NCBI RefSeq assembly: GCF_019175385.1
Contig: NC_083337.1
Span: forward strand, 23,940,385-24,004,384
Origin: Lycium barbarum
Taxonomy: Eukaryota; Streptophyta; Magnoliopsida; Solanales; Solanaceae
DNA: 64,000 nt
Reading direction: 5' to 3'
Below the pieces are notes generated by a model, which saw only the letters and a program-made list of their open reading frames with translations, had not been told where the DNA came from and made no database searches. Shown here in pieces: positions 11,888 through 21,981 of the stretch (position 1 is the stretch's first letter; every line of letters starts with the position of its first letter). A program made the translations under genes and the position numbers.

Positions 11888-12215
11888 GTCGTATTCTCCA
11901 ATACGGGCCGTATTCCTTGGGCGTAATTAAAGATAAGCTGAAACAGAAAGGCATGATGAGAAGATGTCAAAATACGAACAACTTTTATGGACCGTATTTC
12001 ATTTTGTTGTCCGTATTTCAAAGCGTATTTAACATTAAGACACTTGGCCAAAAGTTCAGATTTTACAAGATGAAATACGACCAAGCATAATACGGACCGT
12101 AAATCAGAATACGGTCCGTAATCTATGATGTTGTAGATGCCCAGATTTCAAATGAAGACCAAGGTGTAAACTAGTTTACGGTCCGTAATGTGAAATACGG
12201 ACCGTATTTTATGTC
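11888..12215 (+). repeat. Palindrome cluster in left LTR of F
   Basis: About a dozen ATACGG-CCGTA-type motifs, among them AATACGGGCCGTATTCC, AATACGGACCGTAAATC, AATACGGTCCGTAATC, TTTACGGTCCGTAATG and AATACGGACCGTATTTT. The equivalent cluster in the right LTR lies at about 20225-20560 with several motifs mutated, mostly at CG. Confidence 0.85.
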
Positions 12216-12260
12216 GTCGGGGACCAAAGTGTAATTCTGTAACTTTTATATTTCAAAACG

Positions 12261-12269
12261 TATAAATAG
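12261..12269 (+). promoter_or_regulatory. TATA box of element F left LTR
   Basis: TATAAATAG about 45 bases after the last palindrome. It is conserved as TATAAATAG at 20607-20615 in the right LTR, so transcription would start near 12290. Confidence 0.7.
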
Positions 12270-13139
12270 CCCAATGTAGGGTTTTATTTCGCACCAGTTA
12301 CTATTTTCTTGACTTTTGGCTTAGAACATTAAATACTCTCTTGATTTTGGAGACTAAAAACATCAATTCAAGTATTATCAATTCCTCTTTTCATCAAAAG
12401 TAAGAAATTATGAATTCCTCAATTTTTTGTTTCTTGTTCTTTGCCATGAGTAGCTAAATTCCCTTACTATGTTTGTGAATCCAATGATGGGTGTTTTGTG
12501 ACTGGGTTTTGTGATTGATAGACATATAATGGATTATTAGGGTTTATTTATTCTTCATTCTTCATTCATAATTAGTGGTTGCAAACATTGATTAAAGCCA
12601 TCAACCTTGATTTGTTTGGGAAAATAACTAGGGTTTGGTAAGAATAAATAACAAGAACCCAAAGCTTTAAACTTTGTTTAATAAATTCACTTCAAAATAA
12701 GAAGAATTTACTTGGCATAGTTAACCATTCTTGAATATTCACTTTCTTATATTTGGGAAAATCATAGAAAGAGATAATCTTTATTTATTGGGAAATAGTA
12801 GAGATTCATATATAGGTTAAGTGCATTCATACAACGATCCATTAGAAGTATATCAAGATCATTACTCATGATCATACATGTTATCTAAATGGGACACAAC
12901 CTTGGCTTCTTTTACCATAAATTACAATCCAAAGAAATTAGTTAGCCATTAGTCATAAACAACCAACTTTTACCAAAATCATCGGATTAAAACTTTAGAC
13001 CTAAATTAAGCATTCTATGAATTTAGTAACCTTTTCTCACCATATTCCCTGTGGGATTCGACTCCAACCTCGTTGGGTTACTATATTTGACAACGTCCGC
13101 TTTACGCTAATTAAAGATGTAATTTGAGCGTATCAATTT

Positions 13140-13157
13140 TGGTGTCGTTACCGGGGA
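13140..13157 (+). other. Element F: primer-binding site
   Basis: TGGTGTCGTTACCGGGGA starts four bases after the left LTR end. It resembles the TGGCGCCGTTGCCGGGGA form known from Athila elements (tRNA-Asp primer) with two changes. Confidence 0.75.
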
Positions 13158-13254
13158 ATACGGTTTTGAAATTACTAAATAGTGTCTGCTTTGATTGAAG
13201 TCTTTTGCTTATTCCATCACACCTTCTTTGCTATTCCTTGTAAACCATGTAAAC

Positions 13255-14957
13255 ATGAATCAAAATTAGAAAAATCAACGTGTTGGTAACCAGGGTGGTC
13301 GATTTAATGATCACGTAAATGAATCAGATGAAGAGAATGTTTTTTCTGATCTAATTGCTGAGAAGGACTTTGCATCTGCTATTGTTCATCCTTGGGTTGG
13401 AGCTACAAGCGTCAAAATTGACTCCTCTCTCTACCAGTTGTTGAGGCTATAGGGCTACTTTAGGAATTCTACCGAGAATGACCCTCAACGTCATTTGCAA
13501 AATTTTGTGGATGTATGTGCTCATCATATCCAAAATAACATTTCACAGGATGCTATTCGGCTGAGGCTATTCAAATATTCCTTAGTTGTTGGTTCGAGAA
13601 GGTGCCCTGGAATTCTATTACTACATGGGCAGAGATGGTAGCCGTATTTCTCAAGAAGTGGTATCCTCCTAGAAAGAAGGCTGAGATTCGTGACAAGATT
13701 TATGAATTCAAGCAGCGACCAGGGGAATAATTATATGAAGCCTGGGAGAGATTTAAAGAGTACTTGCAGAAATTTCCAAGTAATGGTTTTTCGGAGTACA
13801 TATTAACGGAGAAGTTCTACCGAGGACTAGATCCCGTGACGCAATCCATTGCAAAAAATGCAACTGATGGTTGTTTCATAGATAAATCATACCAACGAGT
13901 GACCAACATACTTGACAGGCTGACTACGCACAATCAGGCTTGGTACTCAAACAATGCTGATATTGTGCCCTATGGTAGTGTCATGATCCAAAATATGGTA
14001 AAGGAGAATCAAGATACCCAGCAAACATTGGCTCAGCTTGCAACGAATATTTCCTAGCTAACCAAGAAGTTTTATGAGACCAAGATTAAGAAGGTAAATG
14101 TTTGTAAGGATGATTCAGGTATGCCGAAGGGGATGTACCAGGTCCAAGAGGGTCAATTCCACGAGGGACCTCCTATGCAGGTTGAAGAAGCTAATTATGT
14201 GAACAATTCTCAAGGGGGTTATCAAAGATAAAACTACTAAGGTGATTACCAGAATCAGAATCAATGGATACCTCAGCAGAGCCAAGGTACCTATAACAAC
14301 AACAACCTAAGGAACTACAATAATAATTATAGTGGTGAGAACTAAGGGAGCTACAACAACAACAATAATTTTGGGAACAAGATTTTCAATCCTTATAGTC
14401 TACCGAAAGGGAAATCAACAGAGCAAGGTAGTTCAAGGGTTGAAGCAATGCTTGAGAAGGTTCTGGCAAATCAATCTAAGTCTGAAAGGACATTATTTAG
14501 GCTAACAGAGATAGTGGGTTCCCATACAGCAGCTATTCAGAAGCACGAGTCACAGATGTGTAATATTCCTAGAGAGCAACACCCTCCAAAAAAGGAAATA
14601 TTTCCTAGAAACTCTATTTCAAATCCGAAGAATGGGGGAGGCGGTGTAGATCGTGCGTTTTCCATTAGTACCCGGAGTGGTAAAATACTCCAAGGGGCTG
14701 AAAAGAAAGTTGTGGAGCTCAAGCCGATAGATGATGAGGAAGAGGTGCGGTCCGAAGCACCAGTTATTGTTGATGAGAATCCTAATGACGAGAAAAATGC
14801 TGATATCCCAGAAATTTTGAAGGAGGCTGATGACAAGAGCAAGCAAACTATAAAAGGGGCTCTCTGTCCTTTGACCCAGCTTTTCAAATCTAAAGCTCGC
14901 GCTCCTCAGATGTTGGTAAAGAAAAAGGAAGATGCTAAGTTCAAAATAAAATTTTGA
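13255..14957 (+). pseudogene. Element F: gag
   Basis: Capsid precursor. ATG at 13255 opens MNQN followed at once by TAG, then a readable frame with PWVGATSVKIDSSLYQLL and FRNSTENDPQRHLQNFVDVC. After a shift near 13570 the retrotransposon-gag fold continues with RLFKYSLV, then YEAWERFKEYLQKFPSNGF and FYRGLDPVTQSIAKNATDG, which is Athila-like. Asn/Tyr-rich spacer (14210-14380) precedes EAMLEKVLANQSKSERT and an acidic tail (14700-14860). Stops occur near 13267, 13450, 13729, 14056 and 14229. No zinc knuckle is seen. Confidence 0.8.
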
Positions 14958-15840
14958 TCAGCTGAAGCAATTATCTATGAATTTTCCCTTCTTGGAAGCT
15001 TTCAAAGAGATGCCTGGTTTTGCTAAGTACTTGAAGGACCTGTTGACCAAGAAGAAGACGGTGCAATATGAAACCCTGAGTCTGACCCACACTGTAAGTT
15101 CCATCATTTCAACAACTACCATCCAGAAAAAGAGAGATCCGGGGGCGTTCACTATTCCTTGTTCTGTGGGGCACCATGATTTTGCTCGTGCTCTATGTGA
15201 TAATGGGGGCGAGTATCAATCTGATGCCACTTGCTATCGACAAATAATCAGGTTTGGGGATACCAAGGCCGACTACTATGAGGTTACAGATGGCTGATAT
15301 ATCTATTAAGGAGCTTGTTAGAATGGTTGATAACGTTTTTGTGCGGGTTGGTAAATTTATGTTGCCCGCTGATTTTGTGATTCTTGACTGTGCTATTGAT
15401 CGGGATATTCCTATTATTCTGGAGAGACCTTTCCTTGCTACGGGAAGGGCTCTGATGGAGTCAAAGAAGAATGAAATCAAGTTCTGAGTAAATCATGAGG
15501 AAGTTACTTTTCAGGCAAGCAAGGGGATGAAGTTACCAAGTGCTTATGAGAGAATTTTGGTGATTGATTCTTTTGATGTTATTGATGAAGCGGTGGAGTT
15601 CGAGATGGAAGAAGAAATTTTGGGAGAAGCTCGGGTTGGTATTCTTGTTAGCTTTGATGCTGAAGCCATGGAGGGTTATGTGGAGACTATTAATTCGCTT
15701 GTTGGGTTGGGTTCATATTCTTACCACCCAAAGAAGTTGAATCTTGATCTGGAAAATAGAAAAACTCCTCCAGCAAAGCCTTCGATCATTGAACCACCAA
15801 ACTTGATCTTAAACAACTCCCATCTTATTTGAAGTACGAG
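14958..15840 (+). pseudogene. Element F: aspartic protease region
   Basis: Would cleave the polyprotein. MNFPFLEAFKEMPGFAKYLKDLLTKKK and DPGAFTIPCSVG lead into the active-site stretch ALCDNG near 15193. There one extra G shifts the frame, after which ASINLMPLAIDK can be read in the next frame, then a stop replaces the following Gln. The domain goes on with GIPRPTTMRLQMADISIKE and VGKFMLPADFVILD, and the flap-end PIILERPFLATGRAL. A TGA at 15485 ends that stretch; a less conserved connector, MKLPSAYERILVIDSFDVI, runs to about 15830. The C-terminal features are typical of Athila. Confidence 0.8.
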
Positions 15841-16650
15841 TTCCTTGGTCCTAATTATACATGCCGGTGATTGTTTCAGCATTACTGACTGAGGAGAAGA
15901 TTGAGAGACTTTTGGAGGTATTACGTGAATATAGGCCTGCTGTTGGTTGGACCATAGCAGACATTCGGGGAATTCCTTCTGGGGTCTGTGAATATAAATT
16001 CCAGTTGGACGAGGATAGCAAGCCGAGTTTGGAGCATCAAAGGAGACTGAATGAGAATATGCAAGAAGTCATCAAGAAAGAGATCATCAAATGGTTAGAT
16101 ACTGGAGTGGTTTACCTGATTGCTGACAGTAAATGGGTGACCCAGTCCAATGTGTTCCGAAAAAGGGTAGAATCACAGTGGCACCCAGTGCAAAGAATGA
16201 GTTGATTCCGATGAGGACTGTAATCGTATGGAGAGTTTGCATGGACTATCGAAAGCTTAACAGTGCCACTTGCAAGGATCACTTCCCTATGCCTTTTATT
16301 GATCAAATGTTTGATCGGTTAGCGAGGCGATCTTATTATTGCTTCCTTAATGGTTATTCGGGCTACAATCAGATCATTATCGCCCTGGAGGATCAAGAGA
16401 AGACGACTTTTACTTGTCCGTATAGGACATTTTCTTTCAGCAGAATGCTTTTTGGTCTTTGCAATGTACCAACTACTTTTTACCGTTGTATGATGACGAT
16501 ATCTCTAATATAGTGGAAGATTTTCTCGAGGTCTTTATGGATAATTTCTCGGTTGTTGGTGATTTGTTTGAGGACTATCTTGGCCATCTGGGTCAAGTTC
16601 TTAAACGCTATTAGAAGACTAATCTGGTGCTGAATTGGGAGAAGTGTCAC
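15841..16650 (+). pseudogene. Element F: reverse transcriptase
   Basis: Starts with the thumb-side run RLLEVLREYRPAVGWTIADIRGI and EHQRRLNENMQEVIKKEI. A frameshift near 16140 separates this from PKKGRITVAPSAKNELIPMR and the palm DYRKLNSATCKDHFPMPFIDQM. FLNGYSGYNQIIIALEDQEKTTFTCPY and LFGLCNVPTTFYRCMM follow. The catalytic box reads FMDN (16534-16545) where FMDD is expected, so the second aspartate is lost. A further shift lies near 16495. Order relative to protease and RNase H is normal. Confidence 0.85.
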
Positions 16651-17330
16651 TTCATGGTGAAAGAAGGGATTGTCCTTGGGCATAAAATCTCTGAAAAAGG
16701 GATTGAGGTTGATCAAGTAAAGATTGATGTGATTTTGAAGCTTCCTCCACCTATCTCAGTTAAGGATGTCCAGAGCTTTTTAGGACACACCGGTTTCTAT
16801 AGGCGATTCATCAAGGATTTCTCAAAAACTGCCACCCCGATGTTTAAGCTTCTTGAAAAAAAGGCTAAGTTCGAATTTGACGAGAAGTGCCAAAAGGAGT
16901 TTGATGAATTGAAGCACAGGTTGACCACAGTCCCTATTATTGTTTCCCCTAACTGGTCTCTACCGTTCGAATTGATGTGTGATGCAAGTGGCTTTGCTAT
17001 TGGTGATATGCTTGGCCAGAGACATAATAAAATCATACATCTGATCTATTATGCAAGTAGAACATTGAATACTGCTCAGATGAATTACACAGTGATGGAG
17101 CAAGAGTTTCTTGTGATAGTTTTTGCTTTTGAGAATTTTCGGGCCTATCTGTTGGGGTTCAAAATTATAGTACACACTGATCATGCCGCATTGAGATACC
17201 TGATGGCCAAGATGGAAGCTAAGTCGTGACTGATCCGATAGGTGTTGTTGTTACAAGAGTTTGACTTTGAGGTGAAAGATCGCAAGGGAACTGAGAATCA
17301 GGTAGCTAACTATCTTTCTCGGCTTGAAGA
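16651..17330 (+). pseudogene. Element F: RNase H domain
   Basis: Connection block VQSFLGHTGFYRRFIKDFSK is followed by a clear RNase H: CDASGFAIGDMLGQ (first Asp near 16980), YASRTLNTAQMNYTVMEQEF (Glu), VHTDHAALRYLM (Asp) and, after a TGA at 17227, [22 protein letters not shown]. About 230 residues are uninterrupted between 16627 and 17229, the longest intact stretch of F's pol. It degrades RNA in the RNA-DNA hybrid. Confidence 0.85.
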
Positions 17331-18450
17331 AGAGACCTTTGGATGAGCTAGATATCGATGATGTGTTTCCAAATCAGAGGGCGTTGGCTGTGTCAATGGA
17401 GGTGGCACCATGGTATGCAGATATCGCCAACTATTTGGTAACAGGCATAATTCCAGAGGAGATCAAGGCATACCAAAAGAAAAAGTTATTTCAGGATTCT
17501 CGTCATCACTATTAAGACGAGCCATACTTGTTCAAAACATGTGCTGATAACATCATTCGGCGTTGTGTTCCCGAAAGTGAAGTGATGGCGATTCTAAAGG
17601 CATGTCATGACTCCCCAGTTGGGGGTCATCATAGTGGTAACTGGACTTCCGCTAAAGTTCTTGAATGCGGTTACTACTGGCCGACTATATTTCATGATGT
17701 AAATCTATTAGAGCAGTCTTGTGATCAGTGTCAGAGGCAATGGAGTATAGGCAGAAGGCAAGAGATGCCTATGAACTTTGTGATGGAAGTGGAGGTATTC
17801 GATGTCTGGGGGATTGATTTTATGGGACCCTTTGTGAGCTCTGGAGGCATGAAGTATATCTTAGTTGCTGTGGACTAGTGAGCTATGGAGGCATGAAGTA
17901 TATCTTGGTTGTTGTGGACTATGTGTCGAAATGGTTAGAAGAAGTGGCTTTACCTAACAATGAGGCCAAAAGTGTCATGGGGTTCCTAAATAAAAACGTA
18001 TTTACTCGCTTTGGTACTCCGAAGGTTACAATCAGTGATGGTGGTTCCCACTTTTGCAATAGAGCCTTCGCGAGATTGATGGAGAAGTATGTCGTGAAAC
18101 ATAGGGTGGCAACACCCTATCATCTTCAGACAAGTGGGCAAGTTGGAGTCTCCAATCGGGAGATCAAGAGTATTCTAGCTAAAACGGTGAATGCAAACAG
18201 AACTGATTGGGCCCGCAGGCTTGATGATACTCTATGGGCTTACCGGACTTCTTTTAAGACTCCGATTGGGACTTCACCATTCAAGATCGTTTTCGGCAAG
18301 GCTTGTCACCTACTGGTTGAACTTGAACATAAGGCTACGTGGGCCTTGAAGAAATTGCAGAGGGTCATCCATAACTCCTTAGTTGAGCCACAAAGACGAT
18401 CAAGCAAGTCCAGTAGTAGGCTGCCTGATGAGGAAGACCAATCTTGAGAT
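17331..18450 (+). pseudogene. Element F: integrase, split by a 44-bp duplication
   Basis: Zinc-binding part with CHDSPVGGHHSGNWTS and CDQCQR, then catalytic Asp in WGIDFMGPF, Asp in [11 protein letters not shown] and Glu in [39 protein letters not shown] closes the core. A direct tandem duplication of 44 bases (17834-17877 and 17878-17921) inside the VAVDYVSKW block adds a TAG and shifts the frame; apart from that, 17528-18447 is almost open. Another stop lies at 17514-17516. The frame ends at TGA 18445-18447, earlier than most integrases, leaving the C-terminal tail uncertain. Confidence 0.85.
17834..17921 (+). repeat. 44-bp direct tandem duplication in F integrase
   Basis: Two adjacent copies beginning GTGAGCT and ending TGTGGACTA, with three differences between them. 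The length is not a multiple of 3. Confidence 0.95.
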
Positions 18451-20043
18451 GCGCACAGTGCGTAGGGCGCCCAGGTACAACTCCCTTTTCCCTTGATCTT
18501 ATAATTGACGCACTGAGGACAGTGCTTGATTTTTCTGTTGGAGGTGGAATTGTAAATATGTGGTTAGGAACCCCCTAGGCTTTTCATAGGATTGTAAATA
18601 TGAGTTTAGGAATCCCCTTGGCTTTTGTTTGCCAGAGTTCTTTTCTTGAGGGGTGTTTGTTGTTGAAACTGGCATGTTTTGGTTGTTTAGGTAGATTAGA
18701 GTAATTTCGACTTATATGGTAGTACTTTAGTAACTTACGACATGGTAAATTTTTATTTGGAAAGATGTTTTATAATTAAAAAAATTAAATCCCTTAAATT
18801 TTTTATGAATACTTAGGAATAATTATGAATTGACGTGATTGGTTCTTTTCATGACATGATAATTATGAGAGTATTAAGTACGTTGAATAATTGCTTGGGA
18901 TGTTGTGCTGAATTTCGTTGCCATTGTGTGTTGTGAGTTCTTGTTCGTTCACTTATTGTGCTTTCACTCTAGAACTTGCCCGAGTAGTCGTGTTTGTATT
19001 CTAAGGATGTATTGGTTGTGAAATAATCCTAGGCCGTCTTTGTGTAATTGGAAACCCTTTCTAAACGCTATTGTCCATACATGAATAAGCAATGATCCCT
19101 GGTTACCCATATGTGACCTATTTTCTTTGACTAGTCGTTAATGAGCCTTTACCCTTTCTTTGAATAATCCCACTTTGCACCAAAATCCCTCCTTGACATT
19201 ATGACTATGAAAAAAAAAAGAATAAGTTGGGGTTTGTTGGATGAACTCTATGGAGAATGAGGCTGAAAGCCTAAGTTGAGGGTGGAAGCAAAGTTATATG
19301 GTGTAGCGTCTGGTGTTGATAAGCATAGTATATAAAAAAAAATATTAGTGTTAGTCCAATAAAGTCACACCGACCCTACAGGATAAAGTTAAGAAGCGAA
19401 GTAAGAAGGGTGAATAAAATAGAACAAAAAAAAAGTGCACTGTTCAAGGAGGGCGAGCCACTATTGACCAAATGTGTATTCTACCCGTCCCGAAGCCTAC
19501 ATTACAACCCTAAAAAGTCCTAGACTGATCATAACTAAGATGTCCAAAGATGAGAATGTTGAAAACGAGGGCAAGCCTATGGTATATGTAAGCGCAATCT
19601 GTGAGTTTTTTTGTGAGAGTGAGTGACTTCTCTCCTCTTTTGTCTTAGTCCCTATTGTGTTGTCCATATGTGTGAGGGACATTCTTTGTTCTATGTGAAG
19701 GCATTCGGATGAAATTATAAGCATTCCCGAAAAAAACAACGTTTGTTTGTATATTGATGCTTCTGGTAATGTTATGACATGAATTGAAACTTCACTGTGA
19801 GTTGTATTGTTTGTTTGTATATTGATGTTTCTGGTACTGTTATGACATGGATTAAAACTTCACTGTGAGTTGTAGTGTCCTGACTATGAGTCATGTCCTG
19901 ATTTTTAGAGTTGAGGTGGTTAGTTGTGATAACCATGCATGCCCGTAGTTCGAATTAGAACCATTGTAGCCATTAGTACTCTGTTATATCTAAATATTAG
20001 ATCGAGTTGTTGTGTTGTATGACTTGCTTGATGACAAGCAAAG
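18451..20043 (+). other. Element F: spacer between integrase and polypurine tract
   Basis: About 1.6 kb, T-rich, no supportable reading frame and no recognisable env-like protein, although Athila elements often carry an env-like frame here. It contains a repeated GGAATCCCCTTGGCTTTT-like block (18565-18635) and a 68-bp tandem duplication at 19741-19876. Confidence 0.6.
19741..19876 (+). repeat. 68-bp tandem duplication in F spacer
   Basis: GTTTGTTTGTATATTGATG opens both copies (19741 and 19809) and TTCACTGTGAGTTGTA closes both. A few substitutions separate them. Confidence 0.9.
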
Positions 20044-20058
20044 ACTTTAAGTTAGGGG
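20044..20058 (+). other. Element F: polypurine tract
   Basis: ACTTTAAGTTAGGGG lies directly before the right LTR start TGTTGATG at 20059. The purine run is imperfect. Confidence 0.6.
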
Positions 20059-21981
20059 TGTTGATGTGCCAGGAATTATGGCACATCTAAGTCCTTTTTA
20101 CAAGAAGTTTTACTTGTTTTTAAGCAAGTTAGTGGCAATTTAATTGTGTTTTTAGTGTTTTTCAGGTAATGGAGCAATTTTGGGATGAAAACTGTTGAAG
20201 TGCAGAATTTGGTCTTGATGACAAAATATTGGTTGTATTCTCAAATATGGGTCGTATTCCTTGGGCGTAATTAAAGATAAGCTGAAATAGAAAGGCATGC
20301 TGAGAAGATGTCAAAATACGAACAACTTTTACGGGCTATATTTCACTTTACGGGTGCGTATTTCAAAGCGTATTTAACATTAAGACACTTGGCAGAAAGT
20401 TGAGATTTTACAAGATGAGATACAACCAAGCATAATATGGACCGTAAATTAGAATACGATCCATAATCTATGATGTTGTAGATGCCCAGATTTTGAAGGA
20501 AGACCAAGGCGTAAACTAGTTTACGATCCGTAATGTGAAATACGGACCGTATTTTATGTCATCGGGGACCAAACTGTAATTCTATAACTTATTATGTTTC
20601 AAAACCTATAAATAGCCCAATGTAGGGTTTTATTTTGCACCAATTACTATTTTTTTGAATTTTGGCTTAGAACATTAGATACTCTCTTGATTTTGGAGAT
20701 TCAAAAGCATCAATTCAAATATTATTAATACCTTTTTTCATCAAAAGTAAGAAATTATGAATTCCTCAATTTCTTGTTTCTTGTTCTTTGCCATGAGTAG
20801 CTAAATTCCCTTACTAGGATTGTGAACCCAATGATGGGTGGTTTGTGACTGGGTTTTGTGATTGATATACCACTACAACAAAAACCCGAATTGCCAATGA
20901 ATTTTACCAACAACCCAAATTCGTTAGCAAATTAGCAACAAATTAGTAACCAAATTGGTTTTTAGAATTTAGCAAGGGATTTCTAACGGATTACCAACCA
21001 AAATTTTACTAACTAAATACTTTAGTTGGTAAATATAGCGGAAAAAAATGGCGCCTAATTTAGCAACTTCCTACAAACGGTTTACCAACCGAAATATTAC
21101 CAGCAAACATCTTTTGTTGGTAATATAACCAACGGAGTATATATCGGTTGGTAAATATGATAGTAAAAAATAGAGTATAGTTTATTAACAGATTACCAAC
21201 AAATTACCAACCAACCATTTACCAACGACGGAAATTTGTTGCTAATTTTACCAACCAATTAAAAATACGTTGGTAAATTACCAACGGATTGTTATTTGTT
21301 GGTAAAGTTGCTAACTAATACTCAATTGGTTAGAAATTCTTACCAACAGATTAAGATTGTGGTTTGTAAATTACTAACATATTAGAATTAGTTGGTAATA
21401 TAACAACTAATTCATAATTAGTGGTTGCAAACATTGATTAAAGCCATAAGCCTTGATTTGTTTGGGAAAATAATTAGGGTTTGGTAAGAATAAATAACAA
21501 GAACTCAAAGCTTTAAACTTTGTTTAATAAATTCACTTAGGAATAAGAAGAATTTACTTGGCATGATTAACCATTCTTGAATATTCACTTTCTTATATTT
21601 GGGAAAATCATAAAAAGAGATAATCTTTATTTATTGTGAAATAGTAGAGATTCATGTAGAGGTTAAGTGCATTCATATAACGATCCATTAGAAGTATATC
21701 AAGATCATTACCCATGATCATACACATTAACTAAAGGGGACGCAACCTTGGTTTCTTTTAACATAAATTAGAATCCAAAGAAATTAGTTAGCCATTAGTC
21801 ATACGCAACCAACTTTTACAAAAATCATCGGATTAAGAATTTAGACCTAAATTAAGCATTCTACGAATTTAGTAACCTTTTCTTACCATATTCCCTGTGG
21901 GATTCGACCCCAACCTCGTTGCGTTACTATATTTGACAACGTTTGCTTTACGCTAATCAAAGGTGTAATTTGAGTGTATAA
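20059..21981 (+). repeat. Element F: right LTR
   Basis: Starts TGTTGATGTGCC and ends GTGTATAA, matching the left LTR. It is about 500 bases longer because a CACTA fragment replaced about 45 LTR bases at 20871-21410. The palindrome cluster and TATAAATAG box (20607-20615) are kept. Confidence 0.9.
20871..21410. mobile_element. CACTA (En/Spm-like) fragment, non-autonomous, one end lost
   Basis: Absent from the left LTR of F. It starts CACTACAACAAAAACCC, a CACTA-type terminal inverted repeat, preceded by TAC as the likely 3-bp target. Many subterminal copies of ACCAAC(C) and TTGGTAA in both orientations follow, as in CACTA subterminal regions. The right inverted repeat (expected to end TTGTAGTG) is missing, together with about 45 bases of LTR, so the insertion was trimmed. 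No coding region. Confidence 0.75.

Larger units (their letters stand above)
11716..13135 (+). repeat. Element F: left LTR
   Basis: About 1420 bases, from (AG)TTGATGTGCC to GCGTATCA. Closely similar to 20059-21981 over its whole length, apart from the CACTA insertion in the right copy and scattered, mostly C-to-T or G-to-A, differences. It holds a palindrome cluster, a TATA box and a leader rich in T. Confidence 0.9.
11716..21981 (+). mobile_element. Element F: Athila-type Ty3/gypsy retrotransposon, complete outline
   Basis: Left LTR 11716-13135, primer site, gag, protease, RT, RNase H, integrase, about 1.6 kb spacer, polypurine tract, right LTR 20059-21981. RT motif DYRKLNSATCKDHFPMPFIDQM and the FGLCN block are Athila-type. 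The primer site resembles the Athila tRNA-Asp type. Probable 5-bp target duplication GTAGC (11711-11715) and GTAGG (21982-21986), four of five matching. LTR ends differ slightly from TG...CA (left starts AG, right ends TATAA). Coding regions have many stops and shifts. No env-like reading frame is recognisable in the spacer. F lies inside element A's 3' LTR. Confidence 0.88.

Noticed and set aside
13764..18447. Possible functional host gene from the series of long frames
   Set aside because: The domains are gag, RT, RNase H and integrase in retrotransposon order between two LTRs.
18451..20043. Env-like gene in element F
   Set aside because: No open frame, signal peptide or transmembrane segment can be supported.
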